Positions 17,059 through 24,965 of a DNA stretch of 38,618 nt are shown here, in pieces; within the stretch, counting starts at the first letter, position 1, and each line of letters begins with the position of its first letter. The DNA is from Treponema sp. (GTDB lineage Bacteria > Spirochaetota > Spirochaetia > Treponematales > Breznakiellaceae): assembly GCA_031265845.1 (NCBI GenBank), contig JAISCC010000002.1, forward strand, positions 1 through 38,618. The letters are read 5' to 3'. The position numbers were made by a program, and so were the translations under genes. The notes beneath the pieces were generated by a model that did not search any database, was not told where the DNA came from, and was given only the letters and a program-made list of their open reading frames with translations.

Positions 17059-17104
17059 ATAAAAAAATATAGCATAAAGAACAAAAAGATGGTATAGTAC
17101 CGGT
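17059..17104. promoter_or_regulatory. 46-bp divergent double promoter
   Basis: All signals for two divergent genes must fit here or inside the genes. For the plus gene, TATAGT (17093-17098) lies 6 nt before its ATG. For dtd, TATATT (minus strand, 17066-17071) lies 7 nt before its ATG. Neither side has a Shine-Dalgarno, and the -35 regions overlap each other and are poor matches to TTGACA. Confidence 0.5.
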
Positions 17105-18592
17105 ATGCGCAAAGTTACCCTACTTATATTTAGCGTTCTGTTGTGCGCCTTCCAGAGAGAGGCTGGTCAACTGGCGGCGCAAACTGCGGCATCGCCGGCG
17201 GCATCGCCGAATTTCGAGTCTGATCCCACAGCGTTGTACTATGCGAAGATGCGCCCGCCGTATTCATGGCAGGTTTTAAGCGGCGTGGCGTTATGGGCTT
17301 CCGGCGTACAGCATCAGGACGCCTATTTGTCCCGCATTGCGGGCGCGGTTAACACATTGCAAAACGCGCCGGATTTGCCTGCGGGCGTCAGACAGCGCGG
17401 CGAATACGTGCTCGCCTTTATGCACGACAACTACCTTACACGCTATGTGGAAAACCAAACCCTGGTGAGCGCCCTGCTTGACACCGGCGCCTTTAACTGC
17501 GTGTCGTCGGCGGTGTTCTACACGATCCTTGCGGTCGCTGTTGATCTTGACGTTGGAGCGGTGATTACGCGCGATCACGCCTTCGCAACCGTAAAGACAG
17601 ACGGCGGCGCGAACAACGCGGCGCTTATTGATGTGGAAACAACGAACAGATACGGCTTTGACCCGGGAACAAGAATCGAATTCCGCGATGAATTCGGCAA
17701 ACTCACCGGATACGCCTACGCGGATCAACAGAATTACCGGGATCGGGCGCCCATAAGCCAACTGGAACTGGTATCCCTCATTCTGGCAAACCGCATTTCG
17801 TTTCTGGAAAAGCAAAACCGTTATACTGCGGCCATTCCCCTCATGGCGGACGCAGCGGCGTTGCTCTCAATGCGCGCTGAAAAAACTTCCTCGCCTTTTT
17901 TCATGGATCATGAGGAAAATCTGAAAATATGCCTTATTAATATTGGCAAAGAGCTTGAACGGGCAGGGAAATACGATGACGCGCTTCAATATATCGCCAG
18001 GCTTCAATCCCGTTACCCAAAAGACCCGGAACTCGATGAGTTAACCGGCATAGTCGTACACAACGCTGTGGCGACGCGGCTGCGGCAAAACCGCACAACC
18101 GAAGCGCGGGAGTATCTTATCGCCCATAAACAGCTTGTCAGTCAAGAACAGTTTGCGGCGTTAAACGCGCAAATACGCGCCAATGAGCTTGTAGGGTTTG
18201 TCAATTCGCTAAGAACCCAGGCGGACGCCGAATACGCGCTGTCGCTTCTAGGCGACCATGACGTGATTTCCTTTATTGGGGAAAAAAAGAGCGTTGAGAT
18301 ACGAAACGCCATCCTCAATCAAGAGGCTGTTTTTATATCACGGGAGCAAGGACTTGCGGCGGCGATTCAATTTACGGAAGCGGTTCTCGCAACGTATGGG
18401 CGAATTCCCACACTTGAGCAAAATCTCGAAGTGTTCCGCAACAATTATGCGGGCGAACTGCATAACAATTTCGCCTCATTGTGGAATAGCGGCAAAAAAA
18501 ATGAAGCGAGGGTTTTCCTGCGGGAGGCGCTCAGGCAATTTCCGAACAACAGATTGTTGTTGAATGATTTGAAGATTGCGGAAAGCTGGTAG
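17105..18592 (+). CDS. Exported transglutaminase-like protein with TPR-type C-terminus
   Basis: A 495-residue protein with an N-terminal signal peptide (about 1-25). Residues 126-180 form a transglutaminase-like core with a candidate triad: Cys132 in FNCVSSAVFY, His158 in RDHAF, Asp176 in IDVETT. This places it with the papain-fold transglutaminase-like superfamily, which includes proteases and amidases. From about residue 220 to the end the sequence is helical with TPR-like spacing. The ATG at 17105 is 6 nt after a -10 box. The TAG stop falls where a paralogous fragment at 22503 reads CAA, so an older, longer C-terminus may have been cut short. Confidence 0.8.
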   Translation: MRKVTLLIFSVLLCAFQREAGQLAAQTAASPAASPNFESDPTALYYAKMRPPYSWQVLSGVALWASGVQHQDAYLSRIAGAVNTLQNAPDLPAGVRQRGEYVLAFMHDNYLTRYVENQTLVSALLDTGAFNCVSSAVFYTILAVAVDLDVGAVITRDHAFATVKTDGGANNAALIDVETTNRYGFDPGTRIEFRDEFGKLTGYAYADQQNYRDRAPISQLELVSLILANRISFLEKQNRYTAAIPLMADAAALLSMRAEKTSSPFFMDHEENLKICLINIGKELERAGKYDDALQYIARLQSRYPKDPELDELTGIVVHNAVATRLRQNRTTEAREYLIAHKQLVSQEQFAALNAQIRANELVGFVNSLRTQADAEYALSLLGDHDVISFIGEKKSVEIRNAILNQEAVFISREQGLAAAIQFTEAVLATYGRIPTLEQNLEVFRNNYAGELHNNFASLWNSGKKNEARVFLREALRQFPNNRLLLNDLKIAESW

Positions 18593-18861
18593 GTGAATCG
18601 CCGGTTGTTGTTCTAGAAGTTTGTTGCGCTTCGCGCCTAAAATCGGAAAAAACGCATGAACGCACGTTTTCTTCCACTCAAACTCCTATTTAAAAAAAGG
18701 CGTTAAAACCTACAAGTGCAACAGGCTCCCAGGACAAAGCATAAAGGACGATCCTGCCCAGTACATCGCAACTTCGTGCGGCGGGTTCCGCTTCCAGCGG
18801 ATCAAAAAAGCGAATTTTTGAAAAAAGGCTTGCATATTTTTTCAAAACAATGTAGAATAAT

Positions 18862-18890
18862 GCTGTTCCAAAAATATATTTTGGAACAGC
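18862..18890. repeat. Perfect 12-bp inverted repeat, possible operator
   Basis: GCTGTTCCAAAA and its exact complement flank a 5-nt ATATA loop. There is no T-run on either side, so it is not an obvious terminator. The symmetry and AT-rich centre would suit a dimeric repressor site, but no gene starts close to it. Confidence 0.5.
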
Positions 18891-18968
18891 CTCGCATACA
18901 AGCGGGCGCAATCAAAGAAAAGGGATATACACTATATGGCGCTGACAGTGGATTCAAACAGTTTTCTA

Positions 18969-19027
18969 CCCCCCCCCCCCCCCATATCATCTTGAATTAA
19001 CTTCTTATACAGCAGAGAGCAATAATC
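18969..19027 (+). repeat. Poly-C tract (15 C) plus conserved block, copy 1
   Basis: Fifteen consecutive C at 18969-18983 are followed, after exactly 14 nt, by TAACTTCTTATAC and then GCAGAGAGCAATAATC. The same tract, spacing and block occur at 31253-31310. Homopolymers of this length are prone to slippage. Confidence 0.8.
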
Positions 19028-19250
19028 GCTGGGCATGCAAGCCGGAAGGCGTTTTTCCCGAGTCCGCGAGCGTTCAGGAGAGTTCCGCAAAGCCTCGTTT
19101 TGCACACGTGAATCTAATAAGCGCCACGGCTGTTGGCAATTTTGCCGCAGGCGTTGGCAAACCCAGTCCGCCTGTTGGCAATTTCACCACAAAACGGGGG
19201 CAATTCCGCCATCAGTATAAAGGATAATAGGTAATGTCAAAAGACGCCAC

Positions 19251-19313
19251 TGTACATGACAGTCCTGTATGCGCTCCGCCGCCATACGGCGGCTCCATGA
19301 TTTCGTTAGGCGC
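19251..19313 (-). repeat. attC-like repeat, compact copy E5
   Basis: Read on the minus strand it begins GCGCCTAAC (core GCCTAAC, matching RYYYAAC), has a central GCCGCCGTATGGCGGC hairpin, then GAGCGCATACAGGACTGT as the right arm, and ends CATGTACA. At about 63 bp it is the size of a classical attC site. It lies just before the promoter of the lipoprotein hydrolase. Confidence 0.65.
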
Positions 19314-19315
19314 AA

Positions 19316-19345
19316 TTGAGGCTAAATTTTGTTATAAATTATTAT
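19316..19345 (+). promoter_or_regulatory. Candidate promoter for the hydrolase operon
   Basis: TTGAGG (19316-19321), 18 nt, TATTAT (19340-19345). It gives a leader of about 50 nt before the ATG at 19403, which has its own GGAG. The -35 box abuts copy E5, so the repeat may set the upstream boundary of the promoter. Confidence 0.4.
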
Positions 19346-19402
19346 GGAATGGAATTGAAGAATAAATGACTATAGAGATACTTTATTAAATGGAGTGAGT
19401 AT

Positions 19403-20911
19403 ATGAAGAAATTAACTGTTTTGATGCTGGCAGGCGCTTTAGTCTTTTCTTTCGCGGCCTGTACCAGCGCTTCGTCCACGGCAAATAAGAATTTGTCCCG
19501 GATTTCCATTGATCAGGCACTACAAGTTTTTGACAATGCCACCACAAGGGGCGGTTTCAAAGTTACCGGGCCTGTTACAGGCGGAAAACACGGCTGGGCT
19601 TTTGGCGCATATTGTGGCGACATCGGCGAACTCGGTTATGAACCCGGTTATATCGAGGAAGAATATTTTATCGAAGGGACGGCGCAGTATTATCAGCCAG
19701 TGGGCGAACTCGCCAAGGACGGCAAGTGGACGCTGGAAGCCGTCGGCGCCGCCCCCTACAAAACCCGCCTCATCATACGCAGGCCCATTGACCCTGCCAA
19801 GTTTAACGGTACTGTCATCGTTGAATGGGCAAACGTGAGCGCGGGTTATGAAATTTCTCTTATGGATAATCGCGGTATTTATGAAGAAGGTTTTGCCTAT
19901 GTAGCGGTTTCGGCGCAGGTGAATGGTCTGTATGGTTTTGAAGAAAAGCCGCAAGGCTTAATCCCGTGGGATTCGGAGCGTTACGGCAACCTGAACATAC
20001 CCAACGACGGCATGAGTTACGATATTTTTACCCAGGCGGCCCGCGCGGTCAGTCAAAATCGTCCGCATGAAGGCGTTGATCCTATGGGCGGGCTGGAAGT
20101 AAAAAAGTTATTTGCTCTGGGCGAATCCCAATCCGGCAGCAGGGTCTTAAGCTATGCCAATGGCGTACAGCCTATCGAAAAAATATTTGACGCTCTTATT
20201 ATCGTTGCCGGCGCCGGACGTGGAACGGATTTTTTGAACGAAATGGCCCACGTCAAGCAAGGCGGAAAAACCAAAGTGCGGAATGTCGCGTCCAGGGTGC
20301 GGGAGGATATAAACGGCAAAGTCTTCGTTATCAATACGCAAACGGAATCCTTATTTCTGGGCAAACTTGCTCAGCCCGATACGGACAATATCCGCTCGTG
20401 GCAAATAGCCGGAGCGTCGCATAGCGCGCCAAGTTTTATTGAAGACATCTATCACCGACTGTACCGGGACGGATTAATCAATGCGCTCCCCGCAAACTCC
20501 GCTTACGATACAAACGTGGTTGACTGGTCGTATGCGGTCGAAGCCGCGCTGGTACAAATTCAGAACTGGATTGATTATGGGAAGGAACCGCCCCATATAC
20601 CCGCAATGCAGGTTGTCAACATGCTTTTTGGTTATAAAACGGACAAACATGGCAACGCAAGAGGCGGCGTACGCCTTCCGGAGCTTGAAGTCCCGATTGC
20701 GCGGTATTATGTGAACATAATGAAGACCGGGTTGGGAGGACACAAAATCCCCTTCAAGGAAAAAGAAATAAGCAACCTTTATGCTGCGCATCAGGACTAT
20801 GTGGATAAGGTGACGGCGGCGGCGAGGGCTGCGGAAAAAGCGGGGGTCATTTTACCGTACCGCGCGGAACAATATATCAGGGAAGCGGCGGCATTGTCCG
20901 TAGCGAAATAA
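19403..20911 (+). CDS. Lipoprotein alpha/beta-hydrolase domain protein
   Basis: A 502-residue protein with a lipoprotein signal ending FAAC (Cys20), so it is likely membrane-anchored outside the cytoplasm. It matches the large alpha/beta-hydrolase-domain family typified by GESQSG (240-245) in the nucleophile elbow, preceded by IVEWANVS (139-146) and followed by a probable catalytic His in GASHSA (about 345-350). Its substrate is not known; the family includes esterase-like proteins. Start: ATG at 19403 with TGGAGTGAG upstream. It is followed after 9 nt by an outer-membrane-type gene, so the two are probably co-transcribed and may work together at the envelope. Confidence 0.82.
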   Translation: MKKLTVLMLAGALVFSFAACTSASSTANKNLSRISIDQALQVFDNATTRGGFKVTGPVTGGKHGWAFGAYCGDIGELGYEPGYIEEEYFIEGTAQYYQPVGELAKDGKWTLEAVGAAPYKTRLIIRRPIDPAKFNGTVIVEWANVSAGYEISLMDNRGIYEEGFAYVAVSAQVNGLYGFEEKPQGLIPWDSERYGNLNIPNDGMSYDIFTQAARAVSQNRPHEGVDPMGGLEVKKLFALGESQSGSRVLSYANGVQPIEKIFDALIIVAGAGRGTDFLNEMAHVKQGGKTKVRNVASRVREDINGKVFVINTQTESLFLGKLAQPDTDNIRSWQIAGASHSAPSFIEDIYHRLYRDGLINALPANSAYDTNVVDWSYAVEAALVQIQNWIDYGKEPPHIPAMQVVNMLFGYKTDKHGNARGGVRLPELEVPIARYYVNIMKTGLGGHKIPFKEKEISNLYAAHQDYVDKVTAAARAAEKAGVILPYRAEQYIREAAALSVAK

Positions 20912-20920
20912 GGAGAATTT

Positions 20921-21883
20921 ATGCGTCGTTTATGTTTATACCGGTCACTGTTTTTTGCGTGTCTGTTCAGTACGCAACTCGTCTGTTTTGCCGATGAAAA
21001 TACTCTGGCAACCTATTTTCAGCCAATATTTTCGTACAAAACAACATCATTTGATAACATTACATTTCATAATCCAACCGGGGGACTTTCTGTTATAAGG
21101 ATGAATCCTGTATCAAAGAATTTTTTCTCTGTTGCGGCAATGTATTCTGCAACCATTATCGGCGGCGTTGAAAATAATTATCCAGACTTATATCACAATA
21201 TCGTATTATCGCTTAATGGAAAAATGAATCGCCACTCGTTTTTAGGGACCTTTGTCGCAAATACCGACAAACCGGTTTATGGCGGTTTGCATACATTCAA
21301 CGCGTTTGCTGGTTATACCTATGATTTAATTAATTGGCCGCATTTTTCCATGGATTTAGGCGCGTATTTAATCTTTATGGATATTGGCGTAAATTTTCCC
21401 GATGGGACGCCGTGGCTCATTTGGCCGCTTCCAAATGTTACGCTGAGATGGGATTATGAATGGATTGATGTCAGCGTTCTTCCAGGCATTGCATTAACCA
21501 TAGCGGACGGAAAACCCGTCAGTTTTACCATATCAAAGAAATCAAATGATTTTGATATGTCGCTTTGGTATCATTATTTTAGAAATAAAACGTCATTGGC
21601 AGAAATATTTGGCGTAGGAATAGGATTAAAAAATACAACCTCGAAAGTTAGCGCTGTTTCTGGAAATACTTATGGAATAAATTATTATGCGTTATATGGA
21701 GGCTTAAGAATATTTAAATTAATAGAATTAAGTGGCGGATGGGCATTTAATGGAAAAGAGAACTATGGCCAAATAAATTGGGATAATTTATTTGAAATGT
21801 ATGGATATTCTGATGAAATGGATTATAACGCGGGAATAGGGAATGGTTTCTTTTTCACAATTTCCGCACGATTTATTTTTTGA
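20921..21883 (+). CDS. Probable outer-membrane beta-barrel protein
   Basis: A 320-residue exported protein of unknown family. A signal peptide (about 1-24) is followed by alternating amphipathic strands rich in Tyr, Trp and Phe, and it ends FFFTISARFIF with a terminal Phe, as in many barrel proteins. There is no known enzymatic motif. The ATG follows AAGGAG and lies 9 nt after the hydrolase stop, which suggests a shared transcript. Later parts of the gene become more AT-rich than the hydrolase. A porin or transport role is plausible but not shown. Confidence 0.7.
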   Translation: MRRLCLYRSLFFACLFSTQLVCFADENTLATYFQPIFSYKTTSFDNITFHNPTGGLSVIRMNPVSKNFFSVAAMYSATIIGGVENNYPDLYHNIVLSLNGKMNRHSFLGTFVANTDKPVYGGLHTFNAFAGYTYDLINWPHFSMDLGAYLIFMDIGVNFPDGTPWLIWPLPNVTLRWDYEWIDVSVLPGIALTIADGKPVSFTISKKSNDFDMSLWYHYFRNKTSLAEIFGVGIGLKNTTSKVSAVSGNTYGINYYALYGGLRIFKLIELSGGWAFNGKENYGQINWDNLFEMYGYSDEMDYNAGIGNGFFFTISARFIF

Positions 21884-21904
21884 AACGAAAAAACAAATCA
21901 TGTA

Positions 21905-22041
21905 CGCCCCAGTTTCGCTAGGGAACATTCTCACGCCTCCCTTCACCCACATTTTTGCAGACATGGTCTTTGTCGGCATATATGCCGCCGCAAAGCCCTT
22001 ATCCGGGCTGGCGAAACGTCGCATACAGGATATGTTATGCG
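21905..22041 (-). repeat. attC-like repeat, copy E6 (reverse, truncated)
   Basis: On the minus strand it begins CGCATAACATATCCTG, keeps the AAATGTGGGTGAAGGGAGGCGTG block, and fades out near 21905 without a clear right core. The middle section (CCGGATAAGGGCTTTGCGG) is closest to E3. Confidence 0.6.
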
Positions 22042-22110
22042 AAACACTTGCCTAAAAATTGTAAAAACGTAACAAAAATCAAAAATTTGTCCAATGTTTT
22101 TCAAGAAACC

Positions 22111-22135
22111 TTGACAAGTTGTCAATAAATATGAT
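22111..22135 (+). promoter_or_regulatory. Antitoxin operator and promoter
   Basis: TTGACA-AGT-TGTCAA (22111-22125) is a perfect inverted repeat whose left half is a consensus -35 box. TATGAT (22130-22135) follows. A palindrome over the -35 box is the expected arrangement for an autoregulated antitoxin gene. The 13-nt spacing is short, so the true -10 may be shifted. Confidence 0.5.
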
Positions 22136-22138
22136 TGT

Positions 22139-22276
22139 ATGAAAACAATGACGGTCGGAGAGATTAAAGCGCATTTCTCTGAAATTCTCAAAGAAGTAGA
22201 GAATGGAAAACAGATAGGCATATTATATGGTAAGACTAAGAAGTCCGTAGCAATGATTGTCCCATATAATGAACCT
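22139..22276 (+). pseudogene. Phd/YefM-type antitoxin gene, 3' end replaced
   Basis: The first 45 residues are a typical Phd/YefM antitoxin N-terminus (TVGEIKAHFSEILKEVENG), the DNA-binding part. After VPYNE the frame runs into a GC-rich palindromic element and reads on as unrelated residues to 22366. The C-terminal toxin-binding tail is therefore lost, and no toxin gene follows. No Shine-Dalgarno is present; ATGs occur at 22139 and 22148. The DNA-binding half may still be made and act on its operator, but the module is broken. Confidence 0.65.
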
Positions 22277-22472
22277 CCCCGCCCTGAAGGGCGGAGTATC
22301 TTGCAAGCGTTGCATTATTTACGAGGTTCGGCGACCCTTCGGTTTGCGACTTCGGTTCGACTGTAAGGAAATTATGTAACTGTGAAGGTTTGCTATGCAA
22401 ACCAGCATGCCGCCATTTTTTGTTGGCGTCGCCAAATCTAACCGCCCTAAAGGGTCGCCCTTTAAGGCGCGG
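22277..22472. repeat. Palindrome-ended element, IS200/IS605-type MITE candidate
   Basis: About 195 bp with no reading frame. At the left is a perfect hairpin CCGCCC-TGAA-GGGCGG (22279-22294), at the right a similar CCGCCCTAAAGGG with a further GCGCC/GGCGC pairing (22442-22472). Subterminal CCGCCCT..AGGGCGG hairpins are typical of IS200/IS605 ends and of the small elements derived from them. It sits exactly where the antitoxin homology stops. Confidence 0.45.
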
Positions 22473-22502
22473 TATGAGACCCCACTGCGAATAAAGAAAA
22501 AA

Positions 22503-22570
22503 GTTGAATGATTTAAAGATTGCGAAAAGCTGGCAAGCGAACCGCCAGGCGTTGTTTCAGCGTTTCAGCG
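22503..22570 (+). pseudogene. Relic of a paralogue of the transglutaminase/TPR gene, 3' end
   Basis: The bases from 22503 align codon for codon with the end of the gene at 17105-18592: LNDLKIAESW there, LNDLKIAKSW here. The alignment continues past that gene's stop: here W Q A N R Q A L F Q, there W stop V N R R L L F stop. Differences are largely synonymous or conservative, so both come from a coding sequence. The rest of the paralogue is missing. Confidence 0.65.
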
Positions 22571-22583
22571 CGGCAACATCAGT

Positions 22584-23891
22584 CTACCGGGTTTCCCGTT
22601 CTTTCACTCTTCGCTCCGCCTCTTCATACCCCAATTCAGGCACGAGTGAAGCGGCATAGGAAGCGGACGAGTCCAGCAAAGCGGCGCACTTGTCCTTATT
22701 CGGCGCAATCGTCTCAATGCATTTGGTTCTGAACAACAAAACAGCGCGTTCAAGCAGACAGAGGCTTTCCAAGAGGGATTCGGCGATCAAGGGCAAAAAG
22801 GCGTTGAGTTCGAATTCCCCCCGTGAAGCGGCGATTGTAATGGCGAAATCATTCGCCTGCACCCGTATTGCGGTCTGAATGACCATTTCTGGAATGACGG
22901 GGTTCACCTTTCCCGGCATGATGGTGCTGCCCATTTGCAGGGGCTGTACGGTTATTTCCCTAATGCCGCCGTGCGGTCCCGCGTTCATAAGGCGGATATC
23001 ACCCGCTATTTTGGAAAGGTTGACCGAAAGGGCCTTGAGCAAACCGGAGACCTCGACAAACACGTCATTGTTCTGGGTAATATCCATGGGGTATTCGGCG
23101 GCGGCCAAGCCGATGCCGGTCAGTTCCCGCAATTTCTCATACGCCAGAAACCGGTATCGCCGTTCCGCGTTGTCGGCGTTGCTGGCGTTTCCAACCGCAG
23201 CCCCGCCCAAGTTTACCTGGCGCAACCGCTCTTCTATTTTGTAAAGACGCCACCTGTCGCGCCCTATGGCTTGCGCATAGGCGCCGAATTCTTCGCCGAG
23301 GGTGACAGGCGCCGCGTCCATGAGTTCGGTGCGCCCCAGCTTTTTTATATCGCTCCAGGAAGTTTCTTTTTTCTGTAGGCTTTCCTGTAATTTGGCGCAT
23401 TGTTCGCTCAAAGAGCGCAACGCCAGAATCGCCGCTATACGCAACGCCGTTGGGTACACGTCGTTGGTTGACTGCCCCCGGTTTACGTGATCGATTGGGT
23501 GTATTACATCGTAAGCGCCAACTGGTTTTCCAAGGGTTTTAAGCGCAAGATTTGCGATAACCTCGTTGACGTTCATATTGGTTGAGGTTCCGGCGCCTCC
23601 TTGCAGAGCGTCCACCGGAAAAAGCGGCTCAATAGTTTCCATTGCAAGAATGTGGTCGCATGCGCCGGCAATGGCGCGATGGATTTCCGCTTTGCCGGAG
23701 GCGGCTTTCTCTTCCAATTCCTCGTAGGCGAGAGCGGCGGCTTTTTTCACCATAACCAGCGCTTTGACAAGCGATGGCGACGTTTTTTTATAATGCAAGC
23801 TGAAATTGTCAACGGCCCGCGCGGTCTGAATGCCGTAGAGGGTTTCGTCGCATAACGCTATTTCGCCAATAAAATCTTTTTCCGTACGCAT
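22584..23891 (-). CDS. aspA: Aspartate ammonia-lyase, shortened C-terminus
   Basis: Splits aspartate into fumarate and ammonia (fumarase/aspartase superfamily). Of 435 residues, conserved regions are GTSTNMNVNE (101-110), GQSTNDVYPTALR (139-151) and the signature GSTIMPGKVNP (321-331) with the catalytic Ser in its loop. Usual family length is about 470. Here the protein stops after LGYEEAERRVKERETR, about 35-40 residues early, and just beyond it lies the paralogue relic at 22503. A rearrangement has probably replaced the end. Fumarase C is less likely given overall similarity to AspA. The ATG at 23891 lacks a clear Shine-Dalgarno. Confidence 0.88.
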   Translation of the reverse strand: MRTEKDFIGEIALCDETLYGIQTARAVDNFSLHYKKTSPSLVKALVMVKKAAALAYEELEEKAASGKAEIHRAIAGACDHILAMETIEPLFPVDALQGGAGTSTNMNVNEVIANLALKTLGKPVGAYDVIHPIDHVNRGQSTNDVYPTALRIAAILALRSLSEQCAKLQESLQKKETSWSDIKKLGRTELMDAAPVTLGEEFGAYAQAIGRDRWRLYKIEERLRQVNLGGAAVGNASNADNAERRYRFLAYEKLRELTGIGLAAAEYPMDITQNNDVFVEVSGLLKALSVNLSKIAGDIRLMNAGPHGGIREITVQPLQMGSTIMPGKVNPVIPEMVIQTAIRVQANDFAITIAASRGEFELNAFLPLIAESLLESLCLLERAVLLFRTKCIETIAPNKDKCAALLDSSASYAASLVPELGYEEAERRVKERETR

Positions 23892-23921
23892 TTTTTTGGT
23901 TGGAAGTCTGGAAGTTTTTCA

Positions 23922-23951
23922 TTGAGGCGAGACATTTCCGCCTCGCCTCAA
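23922..23951 (-). terminator. Hairpin between metQ and aspA
   Basis: A perfect 10-bp stem, TTGAGGCGAG with CTCGCCTCAA, has a 10-nt loop and lies just after the metQ stop on the minus strand. No strong U-tract follows, so it may stop transcription weakly or protect the metQ 3' end. Confidence 0.45.
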
Positions 23952-23961
23952 CGCTTGCTTT

Positions 23962-24786
23962 TTAAAATATCGCCATGACGCTGCCGTCTGTCCATGTTTC
24001 GTCAATATAATCTTTGACTTTTTGGGAAAGCAAGGCTTTTTTAAGAGCCTGAATCCGCAGATCGTTTTCCGCGCCTTTCTTGACAACGACTATGTTGACA
24101 TAGGGCGTGACATAGGGCGATTGGGAGCCTTCAATAATGAGGGAATCCTTCAATGGATTAAAACCGGCTTGCAGGGCATAGTTGCCGTTGATGGTCGCCG
24201 CGTCCACATCGTCCAAAGAACGGGGAAGCTGGGCGGCTTCGAGTTCCGTGAATTGAAGATTTTTCGGGTTGCTCACTATATCAAAGTGGGTCGCCTCCAA
24301 CCCCGCGCCGTCTTTCAACGTGATGAGTCCATTCTCCTGAAGCAACAACAGGGCGCGTCCGCCATTGGACGGATCATTGGGAATGGCGACAAGCGCTCCG
24401 TCAGGAATATCATCAAGGCTCTTGTACTTCTTTGAATACAGCCCAAACGGCTCAATGTGTACGCCGAAAGCGGACGTTAATGACGACGACCATTCGGCGT
24501 TTGAGGCGAGGTACTGAATGTGCTGGAAAAAATTGGCGTCAAGATCGCCGCGTATGAGCGCCTCATTCGGTTGTACATAGTCGTTGTACTCAACGATCTC
24601 AAGCGTAATTCCCTGAGCTTTAAGATCATCCTTGATCAAATTGAGCAATTCCGCATGAGGAACCGGCGTCGCGCCGATTTTGAGCGTTTGTTTAGCTCCG
24701 TCACTGTCTTTCTGCGGACTGGCGAACGTCGGCTGAATCAGAACGATGAACAACAGCGCCGCAATCAAACCAATAAATTTCTTCAT
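23962..24786 (-). CDS. metQ: MetQ/NlpA-family substrate-binding protein
   Basis: Binds methionine, or a related amino acid, for an ABC importer. Of 274 residues, a signal peptide covers about 1-22. The family core follows: LKIGATPVPHAELL (about 35-48), YVQPNEALIRGDLDANFFQH and VAIPNDPSNGGRALLLL. Most MetQ proteins are lipoproteins, but no Cys is present at the cleavage region (TFASPQ), so this one may be soluble in the periplasm. The start at 24786 has AAAAGGAAG upstream; a longer frame is open but not homologous. No MetN or MetI gene is adjacent, so the transporter genes must lie elsewhere. Confidence 0.9.
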   Translation of the reverse strand: MKKFIGLIAALLFIVLIQPTFASPQKDSDGAKQTLKIGATPVPHAELLNLIKDDLKAQGITLEIVEYNDYVQPNEALIRGDLDANFFQHIQYLASNAEWSSSLTSAFGVHIEPFGLYSKKYKSLDDIPDGALVAIPNDPSNGGRALLLLQENGLITLKDGAGLEATHFDIVSNPKNLQFTELEAAQLPRSLDDVDAATINGNYALQAGFNPLKDSLIIEGSQSPYVTPYVNIVVVKKGAENDLRIQALKKALLSQKVKDYIDETWTDGSVMAIF

Positions 24787-24886
24787 GTGTCTTCCTTTTA
24801 GGATGTTTATTTTCCTATAGTATCGTATTGTTGCGAGCAAGACAAGTATGCCTAATAACATACTAATTACATAGGATTAAATAAAC

Positions 24887-24913
24887 ATTATAGAAAAATG
24901 AAAAAAATGTCAA
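24887..24913 (-). promoter_or_regulatory. metQ promoter
   Basis: On the minus strand TTGACA (24908-24913) and TATAAT (24887-24892) are both perfect but only 15 nt apart. The leader to the metQ ATG is about 95 nt. I see no SAM-riboswitch core in it, only a small GTATG/CATAC hairpin. Confidence 0.6.
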
Positions 24914-24955
24914 CAGGCTTTTCCATTTTTAAAGCGCATTGCGCGTGAAATTCAT

Positions 24956-24961
24956 TATAAT
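24956..24961 (+). promoter_or_regulatory. recQ -10 box, predicted leaderless
   Basis: A perfect TATAAT ends 4 nt before the recQ ATG at 24966, with no Shine-Dalgarno between. The -35 region is poor. Translation would begin at or next to the transcript 5' end. Confidence 0.45.
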
Positions 24962-24965
24962 ATAT

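Larger units (their letters stand above)
18593..19250 (+). other. Intergenic stretch with palindrome and poly-C tract
   Basis: No gene is supported. The visible structures are a 12-bp perfect palindrome (18862-18890), a 15-base poly-C run (18969-18983) with a conserved downstream block, and three loosely repeated GTTGGCAA blocks around 19130-19190. It ends at attC-like copy E5. Confidence 0.6.

Noticed and set aside
18716-19000. A 94-codon frame through the poly-C tract
   Set aside because: It runs across a homopolymer and a palindrome, has odd composition and no start signals.
24787-24886. SAM riboswitch upstream of metQ
   Set aside because: The leader is about 95 nt and AT-rich, and lacks the conserved core of the known SAM riboswitches; only a small hairpin is seen.
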